DNA of 64,000 nt from Acorus gramineus (lineage: Eukaryota > Streptophyta > Magnoliopsida > Acorales > Acoraceae): contig CM060848.1 in NCBI GenBank assembly GCA_030737835.1, positions 10,982,509 to 11,046,508 on the forward strand, written 5' to 3'. A model generated the notes under the pieces. The model did not search any database and was not told the origin of the DNA. It saw nothing but the letters and a program-made list of their open reading frames with translations. The translations under genes were made by a program, and so were the position numbers. Position 1 is the first letter of the stretch. Each line of letters opens with the position of its first letter. Positions 44,350-58,000 of this stretch are shown in pieces.

Positions 44350-46594
44350 ATGATGGGTTCGATTAACAACCTCCTAAAAAGCCCAACCACGCTGTTAATC
44401 TTATCCTTGATCGTCTGGACGACATCTCCCTTAGTGGTGGAAGCGAGGGTACACCATCACAAGTGGGAGGTGAAGTATCAGTTCAAGTCCCCTGATTGCT
44501 TTCAAAAGCTGGCGGTCACCATCAATGGCATGACTCCTGGGCCGACCATCTATGCACGACAGGGCGACACGGTTGTGGTTGAGGTTAAGAACAGCTTGTT
44601 CACCGAAAACGTCGCCATACACTGGCATGGCATTCGACAGGTAGGATTCATATATCTGGTTCATGCATGTTTAATGAAATTCATGCATGTTCACTTCGAC
44701 TGTATATATCTTTATGATATTAAATGGTTGATTTGTGTGTTCTCCGTGTTTAGATTGGTACTCCATGGAGCGACGGGACTGAAGGCGTGACGCAGTGCCC
44801 AATCGTGCCGGGCGACACTTTCACATACAAGTTCGTCGTTGATAGGGTAAGTCGAATACTCCAATTAATGACGCTTAATATTGAAGAGAACATTTAAATG
44901 ACAAACGAAATCACCTTTTTTACAGGATAATTACATTAAGCAGTGTTCAATCCTATGTTTTTGTGATTGTAACCAATGTAGCTCACACAAATGCTGGTGC
45001 TAATTAAATTGCAGGCAGGGACCTACATCTACCATGGTCATTATGGGATGCAGCGATCGGCCGGGCTGAATGGAATGATCATAGTATCTGTTCCCGATGG
45101 AGTCACCGAACCCTTCTCGTATGACTACGACCGGAGCATCCTTTTGAACGACTGGTGGCACAAGAGCACCTACGAGCAAGCCGCGGGCCTCAATTCGGTG
45201 CCTTTTGTTTGGATTGGAGAGCCACAGGTACCCATTAATTAAATTCAGTTGAATCTTAATTATATGAACCGAGTTCTGCATCAGCTGATTTTTCTATAAG
45301 GTTACTAATGGTCCTCCTCTCAAATTTATGTTTCAGTCTTTACTGATCAATGGGAGGGGAAACTTCAATTGTTCTTTGGCGGGAGCCGGTGTGTGTAACG
45401 CAACAACTCCCGATTGCTCCCCATATGTATTAACTATGGTCCCCGGAAAGACTTACCGTCTCCGGATCGCAAGCATCGCTTCTCTGTCAGCCTTCAATTT
45501 TGAATTAGAGGTAACATATATCACATAAGCTAGTGGTCTTTGTATTGCTATGAAGCAAAACCTTGGAACTCATAAATTAAATTTCAATTGAATTTGAATC
45601 TTTTTTCTCTAACTGAGATTCGGTTTGTTTCTTGTAGGGGCACAGCATGACCATTGTAGAGGCTGACGGGAACTACGTCGAACCTTTTGTTGTGAAGAAT
45701 CTCAATATATACTCTGGCGAGACGTACTCCGTCATCGTTAAAGCTGATCAAGATTCTTCGAGGAACTACTGGGCAGCCTTAAATGTGATTACTCGTAAAC
45801 CAGGGACACCGACCGGCTTGGGTATCATCAACTACTATCTGAACAGCCCCAAAAAGTCACCTCCAACGGATCCTCCGAGCGGTCCAATCTGGAATGACAC
45901 AACGTATTTCTTGAGACAAAGCCAAGCCATCAAAGCACGTCAAGGTTACGTAACTCCTCCCCCTCCCACCTCCGACAGAGTGATCACTCTGCTCAACACG
46001 CAGAACAAAATCGACGGCCGCATTAAATGGGCCATGAACAACATGTCCTTCACTCTCCCTGACACGCCATACTTGGTGTCTCTGAAGCAGAGACTCCACC
46101 ACGTCTTCAACCAGAAACCAGCGCCGGAGACCTACGATTCAAAGAACTTCGACGTGTTTGGCGTCGCCAAGAACACGAATGCGACTTCTGGAAACTCAAT
46201 TTATAGGCTCAAGTTCAATTCGACGGTCGACATCATACTACAGAATGTGAACACGATGACGGTTAACAATAGTGAGACGCACCCATGGCATCTGCACGGC
46301 CACGACTTCTGGGTGTTGGGGTATGGAATTGGGAAGTTTGATCCGATGAACGACCCGAAGAAGTACAACCTGGTGGACCCGATCATGAAGAACACGGTGC
46401 CGCTTCATCGATATGGGTGGACCGCATTGAGGTTCAGAGCAGACAATCCGGGGGTTTGGGCGTTCCATTGCCACATAGAGGCGCATTTCTTTATGGGGAT
46501 GGGAGTGGTGTTCGAAGAAGGGGTGGCGAAGGTCGGTAGGCTGCCTTCGTCTATCATGGGTTGTGGAGAGACCAAGCGTTTCCTAAGGCATTAA
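44350..46594 (+). CDS. L-ascorbate oxidase (secreted multicopper oxidase), five exons
   Basis: Exons 44350-44640, 44754-44846, 45015-45227, 45337-45510 and 45638-46594 all have GT/AG borders and phase 0, giving 575 residues, the usual family length. It oxidises ascorbate in the cell wall, reducing oxygen to water. Residues 1-32 are a signal peptide ([18 protein letters not shown]). Three cupredoxin domains follow. The copper ligands are present: HWHG ends exon 1, YHGHYGMQ opens exon 3, and exon 5 holds [10 protein letters not shown] and [14 protein letters not shown]. The [16 protein letters not shown] and NDWWHKS stretches favour ascorbate oxidase over laccase. Two ATGs are adjacent (44350 and 44353). 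An upstream in-frame TTG region is part of the leader. The gene appears fully functional; a broken copy lies just upstream. Confidence 0.95.
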
Positions 46595-46657
46595 TTCATG
46601 CATTTTTTTTTTAATCTTATGATTATAGGTTAACACAGCTTGCATCTCTTCTGTTGT

Positions 46658-46663
46658 AATAAA
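46658..46663 (+). terminator. Polyadenylation signal of the ascorbate oxidase gene
   Basis: AATAAA 64 bp after the stop codon, followed by T-rich sequence. Confidence 0.6.
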
Positions 46664-46707
46664 AATTTGTTTATTTCAATTGCATCCCGTTGGAGGTAAC
46701 GAACCGG

Positions 46708-46950
46708 CACTACAAGAAAAAGTCTTTTAGCCAGGAAAGTTTTACCAAGGAATTATTTTCCTTAGTAATTGTGTACCTTTGCCAACAAATTCACAAATCC
46801 GTAGGCTGAGGGGGTGAAGAAGTCGTCGGAAAAAAAAACACTCAATCAAATTTACTTTGAACAAAAATCTGTTCCTCGGTAAAACTAAAAGTAACTTTTC
46901 CTCGGTGAAAGTATGAGTAGTTTTTATTTTTATTTTTTAAAATGAAATTT
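46708..46950. mobile_element. CACTA (En/Spm-type) transposon end
   Basis: CACTACAAGAAAAA at 46708 is the classic CACTA terminal motif. It is followed by short subterminal motifs repeated in both orientations (TTCCTCGGTAAAA, TTTCCTCGGTGAAA, TTTTCCTTAGT). The opposite end (TTTTTCTTGTAGTG) was not found in the window, so this is a terminus left by a deletion. Confidence 0.7.
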
Positions 46951-46974
46951 TTGTAATTTTTATGTCAATGGAAA

Positions 46975-47290
46975 TATTCGTCAGCAATTAACACATTTAT
47001 CTAGGAAATTAATTATAACAAAAAAGAAAGAAAATAATAACTCTAATAATCTATCATTTCCTTAATTAATCGGGGTTTACAGGTCTATTTATAGAGTAGA
47101 AAATCCTTAACAGATTAAGATCTCAACTGATTATCTAAATTTGTAAATTATAATCTTAACAGATTATTTAAATTTGAAAAATAACAAATACATCTTTATT
47201 TAATCCTAACTAATATTCAAATTCAAATCAATATTTAAAATTTAAATCTAAATATAGATCCTAAAACAAGGAATAAAATTATAACAAACT
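46975..47290 (-). repeat. LTR fragment, inverted relative of the element at 39819-41518
   Basis: On the minus strand it contains TTAGGATTAAATAAAGATG, TCTACTCTATAAATAGACC and related blocks seen in the two LTRs at 39.8-41.5 kb. Only part of the LTR is present, and it is more diverged. Confidence 0.7.
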
Positions 47291-48985
47291 CAAAATTGTC
47301 AAATGTAGTAAAAATAACTTTAAACCTTCAATTTGACCCCAAGATGATCTCAAGACGCTTTAATATTTGGCGTTGTAGCGGAGTGACTACTCCTTTAGGG
47401 CTCGTTGATACGAACGTGTGGACGTATTATAATAGCGATTCCAATCTACAGTTTAAAAGTTATGATCATTTGAAGTTAACAATGCTGTCAAACGATCAAT
47501 ATGTCTTTTTCTTTTCTTATCCATCTAATCTCGCCTGACCATATAATTTGTGACTATAATGTCTGCATCAATAGTACATAAAATGTGATAACGCATTATA
47601 TGTTGCACTAATGTAATACCTAAACATCCAGGGGACCCATTCTAGATTGTAGATGGAGCGACGACAAAATATACTGAGTGTATCATCTTACATTAATCCT
47701 TGAGCTAGGGTGCTAAATTGAGTTGGGAAAAATAAATAATTTTTTGAATAGACCATGGTTGTTTTGAAACTCTTAGGTCTCTTAGCATTTTCGGCCTACC
47801 ACTGCATGATAGGCTAAACCTGACAATTTGAAAAAAATTGAGGTGGGAAAAATAAATCCTTGAGCTAGGGTGTTAAATTCATATTTGCATTTGTTAATAC
47901 TTTTTATTATCCTCATTTTTTGTGTTCTTATCCTTAATCTTGCGTTTGGATCAAATATAGGATAACTTTAAATTTTTTTAAAAAATATCAAATCTATCAT
48001 TCCTATTAATGAGGTATTAATGTTATTTAGTGGAACACATTCTTTTGTTTTTTTTATTTGATTGTTTTTGTTTTGGGAAAAATAGTCATCAATGTTATCC
48101 CAATTTTACAAAATAGGTATAAAAAATTGGGACAAATTCTGTTCCATCTTTTACCCAGAACAAACTATCCCCATTTTTTATCTCAAAATGTGGACAATTG
48201 TCCATGCTTTATCCCTTTTTTTTATGTCATATGGGATAACAAGTGATCTAACCTAATTTTTTTCTTATCCCAACCCTTTATCCCCATTTCAAATTAAGCC
48301 TTAGGTCTCTTAGCATTTCCGGCCAACCACTCCATGATGGGCTAAACCTGACACCTTGAAAAAAATTCATAAGATAAAGTGTTGATGACTACAAGAACGA
48401 AAGTTTCCTAACATTTTTTTATATTACATTGGATTGGAGAAAAAGCACTGCACGTATGATCTTCCTAATTATTATTTTTAAATGAAAAAAAAATCAGATA
48501 TTTCAATCCATGTTTTCGTACATCTAGTGCAAAAAAATAAAAAAGAATAGATTGTGTGTTATCCAGTCCTATAATTTGGTGTATCTAAATATTTAATAAT
48601 TTTATTTCTTCTTTTTTGAATGAATCACAATCATTTACAAGCTGAGATTTTCAGTTGAGCCCACACATTTCCATTTCCCTGGAGTCCAAAAAGCACCACA
48701 TTGAAACTTACAATAATCTGCAGCCTAATTTTCTTTAAAATGTATATAGCTGAGGTCCATCATTTAACATACAAAGTTAACAAATAATAGTATAAAAAGT
48801 AAGTGGTTTTTAAATGAATGCAAAACACTAACGTTATCATTAACAAAAAATCAGTACATACATGTGATAATGCAGTACAAATATGAATCCATAAAACCAT
48901 CTTTAATTTCTTATAATATCCAATTAAATTTTTTTTTAAAATCTAAAATTAATAAAACCAATTATGTGTCCCCATACCACCCCCC
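47291..48985. other. AT-rich intergenic region with short direct repeats
   Basis: No gene was seen. A 66-bp segment beginning TTAGGTCTCTTAGCATTT occurs at 47773-47838 and 48301-48366, and a CCTTGAGCTAGGGTG segment occurs near 47698 and 47859. The stretch between (about 47880-48300) is rich in TTATCCC/GGGATAA motifs in both orientations, as in small foldback elements, but clear termini could not be set. The end of this region forms the upstream sequence of the MADS gene. Confidence 0.5.
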
Positions 48986-48991
48986 TATATA
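48986..48991 (+). promoter_or_regulatory. TATA box of the MADS-box gene
   Basis: TATATA within CCCCCTATATATCC, 69 bp before ATG 49055. With the usual 25-35 bp spacing the transcript starts near 49018, leaving the upstream in-frame ATG at 49025 almost at the cap. This favours 49055 as the start. Confidence 0.55.
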
Positions 48992-49054
48992 TCCAAAACC
49001 TCAGCTCCTTAATTTAATTCCTCTATGGGGCTGTCCAAAACCTTCTCTGAAAAA

Positions 49055-52000
49055 ATGACAAGAAAGTTAGAGAAGATAGAAAATGTTACCAAACGCCAGG
49101 TGACCTTCTCAAAGCGTAGGAATGGACTCATGAAGAAGGCCCTTGAAATTTCGATTCTCTGCGGCGCAGAAATCGCAGTGATTAGCTTCTCTCCTTCGGG
49201 TCGGCTTAGCCAGTTTAGCTCGAACAACAAAAGGTGACCATCATATATGTCTTCTACAAGAGGAAAGCAATTAACATATTCATGATTTCTTTTTCAACCA
49301 TGCTTAATTAATTTTCTTTCTTTATGTTTCCTCAACTGATCGATTAATATACATTTGGGCTTCTTTCATTGTTTTACAGGATTGAGAAGATATTTGAACG
49401 TTTTGCTAGTCTACCAAGCTATATGAGAGAGTGGTCTATTATACGATTGATCTTCTATTCACTTATAAACCTTCTATTCAGATTTTTTTTTCAGTTTTGC
49501 ATATCCTTGTTGAAACTGCAATTCCTTGATTTGTTTTCTTAATTTTTTTCTCTTTGATTGAAGCACAAACCTCAGCGATGTTGATGATCCGGAGGTAAAA
49601 TAGTTTATATGGATCAAGAAGTCTGAATAATATGAGAATCTAAAAGTTTTTTCCCCCCTAAACACCCCCCCCCCCCCCCCTCTCTCTCTCTGTATTTTTT
49701 TCATTTTGAATACATTCATATATGCAGGTTCTACTTAGAGTTCTCAGAGAAGTCACAAAAAAATTGGATACTTCTACCACACACAATGCCGAGTTTGTTC
49801 CTTCTTTCCCTCTACCACCATATTGAATTAACCTTATATTCCTCTTATGTAATAATCAACCATAACATAGTTAGTTGATTAGTCTCTTGTTCTAGTTGAC
49901 AACACGAGCGATATATAATTATCCATGCTTATGTTTTTTTTTAATTGTATTATTTGAAAAACCATTTCTTGTAGAAGTTGATTATTATACTATAAGAGGA
50001 GGATAAGTTCGGAAATTAAGTAGCTATTGTTAGAATCAGAATATTGAAGAGAATGAATCAAGAATATTATTAGGGTTTGTATTCAATATTTATAGTATAA
50101 AAAGGAAAACGAGAAATGATTAATCTACCCTTAACCCTAACATATATATACATTTAACACCCCCCCTCAAACTCATGGTGGATCATACACCAAGAGTTTG
50201 CTCAACAAGAAACCATGTCGTTGAAGTGTATGTGACTTTGTGAAAAAGTCAGATAACTGAAGAGAAGAGGAAATATATGGGAGTGATATAGTGCCCGCAA
50301 TAAAATGATGATGGACGAAGTGACAATCGATCTCGATGTGCTTCGTACGTTCATGAAAAACTGGATTGCTAGCAATCTGAATGGCGCTCTTATTGTCACA
50401 ATATAGAGGAGTAGACGCAGATAGAATGACACCCATGTCAGAGAGGAGGCACCGAAGCCAAACAACCTCAGCAGTAGCAGATGCCATAGCACGATATTCG
50501 GCCTCAGCACTCGAACGAGAAACAATGTCTTGTTTCTTGGCCTTCCAAGATATAAGAGAGTCACCAAGAAATACACATATACCAGTCGTGGATTTTCGAT
50601 CTGTGACATCTCCTGCCCAATCAGCATCAGTATAAGCGCGAAGTTCAAGAGTAGAAGAAGACGGTAACAGCAGAGCACGAGATATGGTGCCACGTAGATA
50701 GCGTATAATCCGAAGAACTGCTGCATAATGAACAGTACGAGGGGCAGCGACGAACTGACTGACAATATGCACAGCATAGGCAATGTCAGGACAAGTGACA
50801 GTGAGATAAACGAGGCTCCCAACAAGCTGTCTATAACGAGTAACATCAGAAAGAGGTTCTCCATCGTCAGGTTGGAGCTTTGCATGAAGCTCAATAGGAG
50901 TGGGAGAAATGCGATCATTAGTCAGACACATGGTCGATCAAGTCAGCAGTATACTTGCGTTGGGAGAGAAGATAACCACGCGGGGCAGACGCAACTTCCA
51001 AGCCTAGAAAATATCGAAGTTTGCCAAGATCTTTCATCTCAAATTGACGCTGAAGATGTTGCTTGACCGATTGTATATGAGAAGAATCATCGCCAGTGAT
51101 GAGCATGTCATCGACATAAATCAACAAGATAGTACGATGGGAACCAGATGTGTGAACAAATAGAGCTGGATCAGAAGAACGCAAAACAAACCCAGCAGCA
51201 CAAATAGCATCAGTGAATCGAGCAAACCAAGCGCGAGGAGCCTGCTTGAGACCATAGAGAGTGCGACGAAGATGACATACTTGACCAGATGGATTTGGAA
51301 GGCCTAGAGGAGTCATATAAACCTCCTCTGATAAATCACAATGAAGAAAAGGCGTTCTTGACATCAAGCTGATAAATGGGCCACTGACGAACAGAAGCAA
51401 CAGAAATCAAAGTGCGAACAGTCGTCATCTTCGCTACAGGAGCAAATGTCTCATCATAATCAATACCATGCTGCTGAGTGAAACCACGGGCAACCAACTG
51501 AGCCTTATGACGCTCAATCGAACCATCATAGTGAGTCTTGATCTTGTAGACCCACTTACAGCCAATGGGAACCTTACCCGTAGGAAGACGGACAAGATCC
51601 CAAGTATGATTGCGTTGTAACGCGCTAAGTTCCTCTGTCATAGCATTCTCCCATTCAGGAATACCAACTGCCTCACGATATGACTGGGGCTAGTGCAAGA
51701 AAGCTCTGAAAATGGAGAGAGAATGAGTTAGAAGCAACTAGACTTAGCCTCTGAGGGGGACGACGATCACGAGGTGGATTGCGGCGAGGAGCTGGTGCGG
51801 GATCGACTACCGGTGCGGGGTCGACTGCTGGTGTATGGTCGACTGCTGATGCGGGGTCGACTGCTGGTGCATGGTCGACTACTGGTCGAACAACATCAGG
51901 CGCAGGAGCAACAACAGGGGGACTCGGCTCACATGAATCATCCGAAGAAGGAGATATAGGGGATGGCAAGGTCGTAGATGGGACAGATGAAGGAATAGAA

Positions 52001-55000
52001 GCCGGTGGGATAGACGATGGGGATGACTCAGGAGTCGAGAAATCCAGAAAAATAAGGTCATCAACAGTAGACGGAGGAAGTGGAGCCGGAGGTGAGCGAA
52101 GAGCATAATAAGGATGATGCTCCCAAAATGTGACATGACAAGAAATGCGAAGACGTCGTGCAATAGGATCATAACACTTGTAACCCTTATGTTGAATACT
52201 GTATCCAAGAAAAACACACATAGCAGAACGAGGAGAAAGCTTGGTACGTTCAGTGGGAGGAAGAAGAACAAAACATGTGCAACCAAAAACACGAAGACGA
52301 GAATAATCAGGTGGCTGATTGTGAAGCCGCTCAGATGGTGAGATACCACCAGTAATAGATGACGGAGTGCGATTGATGAGATACACACTTGTGAGAACTG
52401 CCTCACCCCAAAACTCAACAGGGACGGATGCAGAAAGAAGTAAAGATCGAGTCATCTCAAGAATGTGACGGTGTTTACGCTCAGCAACGCCATTTTGTTG
52501 ATGAGCATAAGGAGTGGAAAACTGAGGAAGGGTGCCTTGGGATGTCAAATATTCACTAAAAGCCTTAGAACAATATTCACCACCACAATCAGAGCGTAAC
52601 ACCTTAATACGACGAGAAAATTGAGTCTCAACCATGGTAGCAAAAGAAGTATAAATACGCAATAAATCTGAACGACTAGAGAGAAGGTAAATCCAAGTGA
52701 AACGAGAATAGTCGTCGATAAAAATGACATAATATCGATTTTCCCCTTTTGAAAAAATAGGAGACGGACCCAAATATCAGAATGAACTAAATCAAAGGGA
52801 GAATCTGAAATATGCGAACTGGAAGGGAAAGGAAGAGCCACTGTCTTACCCAATTTACAACCCACGCATGGTTGAAGATCCGTGCGAGAAAATGATCCTA
52901 ATGCACCGGTGCTAACAAGATATCGGAGTCTAGGCTGAGACAAATGACCAAGACGACGATGCCAAAGATCGAAAGGGGAAGGGGAATTTGTATCTAACTG
53001 CACAGAAGCAGCGGAAGGCAGAGGAACATGAAGCTGATCCATGTAATAGAGTCCACATTGTCGTCGCCTAGTCCCAATACGTCTCCCAGTAAGTCGATCC
53101 TGAACAGAATAGGATGATGAATCAAATGTGATCGTATAACCAAGGTCAGCAAGTTGACTGATAGAAAAAAACTAATGGAAAGTTTAGGAACATGCAAAAC
53201 ATTTGGCACATTAAATCGATGAGAATGATCAAAAAGAATGCCAGAGCTCGAGACAGACATAGGAGAACCATCAGCAGTGCGAATAAGTGAAGGAGAACGG
53301 GGTGGTGTACAATTAACAAGAATCGATGCATCCGATGTCATGTGATGGGAAGCCCCAGAATCAAGAACCCATGAGGTAATCGGTATACCTGGTACGGGAG
53401 TAGAAGCAGACTGAACAGAACCAGAAAGATCTATACCAATCAATGATCGTAACATAACATAAAGCTGTTGATATTGATCTTGTAGCCCCTTTAAATGTGC
53501 AATAAGGTGAGCTGTGGTAAACTGTGACTGAGCAGAAGCAACGCGAGGTGCAATTGATGTACATATCTGATCCTGACAAAGAGAAGATTGAGTAGACGAC
53601 TGGATTGATAAAGAGAAAGTGGCATCTCGAGCACGTTTTCTAGCCAACTTGCGGCAATCGAGGGTCACATGACCAAAGGAGTGACAATATCTGCAATCCA
53701 TAGTACTTGCACAGCAATAGATCAAAATAAACAGTATCTGATAGATCCAAAACAGTCACAGATGCGTAGATCACGAAAAGCTGATCAAAATGAGTACCAA
53801 TATGACTATATTTGGAGTCCGAATGAGCCCGTAGCGGCCGGATAAAGAAAATACCAAAAGATCGATGATAGAGCGACAAACAGGTCGGGCCGCGAATCCG
53901 GGTCGGGTCGCAGAACCGGGTCGGGCGCTGGAGCCGGGTCGGGCAGCTGGCGCTGGAACCGGGTTGGGTCGGGCGTTGGAGCCGGGTCGGACAGGTGGGA
54001 GCGGATGCTAGGCCGGGCGCGAGCGAGATCCGGGACTCGTTGGCACGTCTGGACTCGGGACGAATTCTTGGGAGATCCGGGATGCTGTCCGGGACAGGAT
54101 CCCCGGAAATCCGAGCGGATCGGCGCGGATCTGCGCTGATCACGCGACACGGAGACGACGCGGGCAGGGCGCGGACGGGGCGCGGCAGGGCGCGGACGGT
54201 GCGCACGTGGGGGACTGGGCGGGGTAGAGCGGCGCTGGACGGTGCAGCAGGGTGGCAGGGCAGCGCGAGGCGGCGCGGTAGGGTGGCGCAGCGGCGACAC
54301 AGCAGCGGTGATGCGCGAGGCTGTGACAGGGGCAGTGGCGGGGCTGCGGCAGGGGCAGCGAATCTGCGACGGGGCTACGCGGGGATGCGGCAGGGGCAAC
54401 GAATCTGCGACGGGGCTGCGCGGGGATGCGGCAGGGGCAGCGAATCTGCGCGGGGCAACGGCGGGACTGCGGCAGGGACAACGGATCTGCGCGGGGCAGC
54501 TGCGGGGCTGCGGCAGGGGCAGCGGATCAGCGCGGGGCAGTCGTGGGGCTCCGCGGGGCTGCGGCAGGGGCAGCGGATAAGTGCGGGGCAGCGGCGGGGC
54601 TGCGCGCGGGTGACACGAACAGGACGACGGACAGCGGAGCGTCGACGATTTCGCGAACGGAGAGTATCGCCAACAGAAAATCAAATAAAAAAATTGGATT
54701 CAAGCTCTGATACCATGTTAGAATCAGAATATTGAAGAGAACGAATCAAGAATATTATTAGAGTTTGTATCCAATATTTATAGTACAAAAAGGGAAATGA
54801 GGAAATGACTAATCTACCCTTAACCCTAACATATATATACATTTAACAGTTATGAATCGCGAAAGTACAATGATCACCCCGTAACTTGATCTACCTTACC
54901 GGAGATACTACTTCTTTTGCAGATTTTTTTATCTAATTATTATATTTCTTTCTATTATTACGACTCGCGTGCCTACCATTAAACTTGGCAAGAAAAATGA

Positions 55001-58000
55001 TCTACATTATTTGAATCATATCTTAGATGATCATTGAAAGACACAAATGTATAACATCAAAAATGGAATTGGAAGAAAATGAGTTGTTTTCCTTTATAAT
55101 TAAATCCACTCTATATAAAATACAGTGTTTTTGCCTTTCTTAGTTGTTTTAAACATATTCTTACTGACAATGCCTGCCACTTCTGATGGATGGGCAATTT
55201 CATTCAGTTCTTCTGCTCAACCTGAATTGGTCTCCAGTACTGTACAGGTAAACTAGATTCAAATTTATATTCATAAACCACCTTGTGATAAACATATTTT
55301 GGTTTGTGATGGTAGTTATATTATATAACAAAATGGTGCACCATTACAAGATTACTAAGTAATTATAAATATGCAATATAACAAAAATTTCTTTTATTTG
55401 TGGTCAGAGTGCTAGAGATGAACTCAATAAGTTAAAAGAGGATATGCAGGAGGCACTGACTCGGTTGAGGTACAACATATAAAATCATGTAAAAGTGAAA
55501 GTTTCTCGATTACTAAAGCTTTTGTTTAACTAAAATATTTTTAAGTAAACTCAGAAAACTCTTATTGTTTTTCTTCTTTATTTCTACTTGTATCATTACC
55601 TTGGGATCATGTTCTACAGGATGTATGAACCTGTTATAGAGGAGATTAAGAGTAGGGAGGATGCTGAGTCCACTGTTGAATTCATTCGAGGACTTCTCCA
55701 CAAAGTTAGGGAAAGAAAGGTAATAAATAACTATGCTTTTAACTGTGTAGTCTTTATTTCTTAATTATTAATGCATGCATTCAGCGGTTCACTATGAGAA
55801 TTTAAACTGAAATAATATTTATTATTTTTGTTTTGAATTATTTTTTCTTTTCTAAAAAATTAAATTTGGAATATAAAACTCCCTAAATTAATTCATGCCT
55901 GGTTATATTCCAATGAGATGGGCGGTAATTAAATCAAGTAATATGAGGTGGCATGCTTTGATGATTTCAAATGGGTATATTGCTTTTGGTCCCGTTAAAG
56001 TTTTTAAAATCTACAAAAACACCCCCGTGAAGTTCTAAAACTTGCATTTTACACCCCTGCTGTTAAATTTTTTATTAAGATGGGACAAAAGTACAGTTTT
56101 ATTCTTTTAATTAAATCGTTATCGTATTTTCACATTTTTAATCAACTTTTGTGTGAGTTAATTCTTACAAAAAAAATATATTCATATGTATTTAAAAAGT
56201 TGATTATTATAGTAAATATTCACAAATTAAAGCATATTTAATATTAATTCATTGATTTTTTATTGGATATTTAAAAAATTAATTAAAAGCTAAAATAGTA
56301 AATTTTTTTTTTTTTTGAACGAGACGGTAGGCAATCGCCTTAATTGTATTCAAAGAAAGGACATGCCCAAAACATGAATATTACAAGAGATACGCATACA
56401 AGAACCCATTAGGAAGGGAAAAATAGAAGAGATATCTACTCCCCTCCCTAATCACATATCTCTTGATAAACAACATAGCTTACTCCTCAATACAAAGCAA
56501 ACCCCTTCTGACCGAGACATTTCTTGATAAAATAGTAATATTAAAACATAATGGTAGGGGGTGTAACTACATGTTTTTAACTTCTTGGGGTGTTCCTACA
56601 AGTTTCAAAAACTTCAAGGGTTCAAATGCATTTTACCCATTTGAAATAAAGTATTCTTGGAATGTTAATCATATAATTCTTATAACATGAAAACACAGGG
56701 ACTCGGGGCGTAATTGAGCAAGATTTTTATTCTCTATTAACTTTCCAATATAATTCAAACAAAGACAATGAATTGAAAAAATAGATGAGTTTTGTTTTTT
56801 TTGGGAAAAAAGAATGTGTATTGCTATATGTGGTTAGTTACATTCGAGAAAGTACAAGCGTCAAAAATAAGTTAAACACCAGTCCTTACCTAGACTAATC
56901 CCGGAATGAAAAAAAGACCCAATGAGGCAATAACTCTCACCCAAGTGAGAATGCATCCCTTCAATCCATTTCCAGAACATTAGAACCTAGAGGAGGTCAT
57001 CGTTTGATTGATCTGGAATACCGCTCGCTAGCATCTTAGGATAGAATAAGTTGAGGAGCTCCATTGAATTGTCCCAGCTGGAGAGCAATGCATCCTGGTG
57101 AGGTGAGCAGTGCTGCAAGGAAATCAGCAGCTTTATTTCCTTCTCGAAAAACATATGAAATGCACCATTGGGTGAGAGAAGCAAGGATAGCCTAGATTTC
57201 ATTCCATGTCTAAAGGATATGCCATAGCAGTTTCCCTTGACCCATGCCACTGTAGTAGACGAATCACTCTCTAGGTGAATATGTGTGATGCTTAGGCTTT
57301 TACAAATACGGAGAATACCCTTTAGTTCGCGGGGATTGATGGTGGAAAGAGAGCGATCCTGCATTGCCACAGCTTGCAAGATCTCTCCCCTCCAATTCCA
57401 GAGAATGGTTCTGTAACCCGCTCTATCTTTGGATAATGAGCCAAAAAAAAATCCAAAGAATTAAAAATATATGAGTTTCACCTCCTATGATTCACCAAAA
57501 TGGAAGAAAATCCAAAGAATTAAAGAAAGCAATTAAGAATAAGAATGCACTAAGCGTGATCGCTTAGTAATTTGATATTACATTTTATTATCACAATGTA
57601 AATGAATTGAAATGGCACCTGCAATCTTTTATTTTTGGTGGTTGATGCCCTTGGATCCAATTAGCCCACACTCGTAGCCATCACTTGCAGGTGCATTTTG
57701 CTGCTATTTAAGTACTGCTAATGCACATCATGTGCGCTTTATTCTTCTTAACTTATATTAACATTGCATGCAATTCCACACAATATGATATGTTCTCTAC
57801 ACTAAAATGAACTCGTGTTGGCCACGTTCATTTATGTGCTTAGATGGGTACTTGCATTAGTAAACACCAACAAATTAAGCGAACTGCATCATTTTGCCCA
57901 AAAATGAACCATTGAGGCGCGCTTGGTTGATACAGAGCAGGAAAAGGAAAAGAATGTAAAAGAGTTCCAAATTAGTAAGAATGAATCATAGCATTTACAT

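Larger units (their letters stand above)
50028..54848 (-). mobile_element. Ty1/copia element in intron 4 of the MADS gene
   Basis: Short LTRs of 132 bp (50028-50159) and 133 bp (54716-54848) run from TGTTA to TAACA and differ at roughly ten positions. The primer site and polypurine tract place it on the minus strand, antisense to the MADS gene. Flanking GCTAT (50023-50027) and GTTAT (54849-54853) are the target duplication with one change. The pol order protease, integrase, RT, RNase H is copia. LTR length and domain style suggest the Ale/Retrofit group (tentative). The element carries a CCHC gag remnant but no recognisable capsid region. Confidence 0.93.

Noticed and set aside
44350..46594. 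Laccase instead of ascorbate oxidase
   Set aside because: [23 protein letters not shown] and overall length fit ascorbate oxidase; laccase-type N-terminal motifs are absent.
51774..51910. Short repeats with GTCGACTGCTGGTG taken as a satellite
   Set aside because: They encode the Val-Asp-Pro-Ala repeat linker between copia integrase and reverse transcriptase.
53806..54735. Open frames of 250-290 residues on both strands in the GC-rich part of the copia element
   Set aside because: Repeat-derived Pro/Ala/Arg-rich sequence, open in several frames at once; no gag motif.
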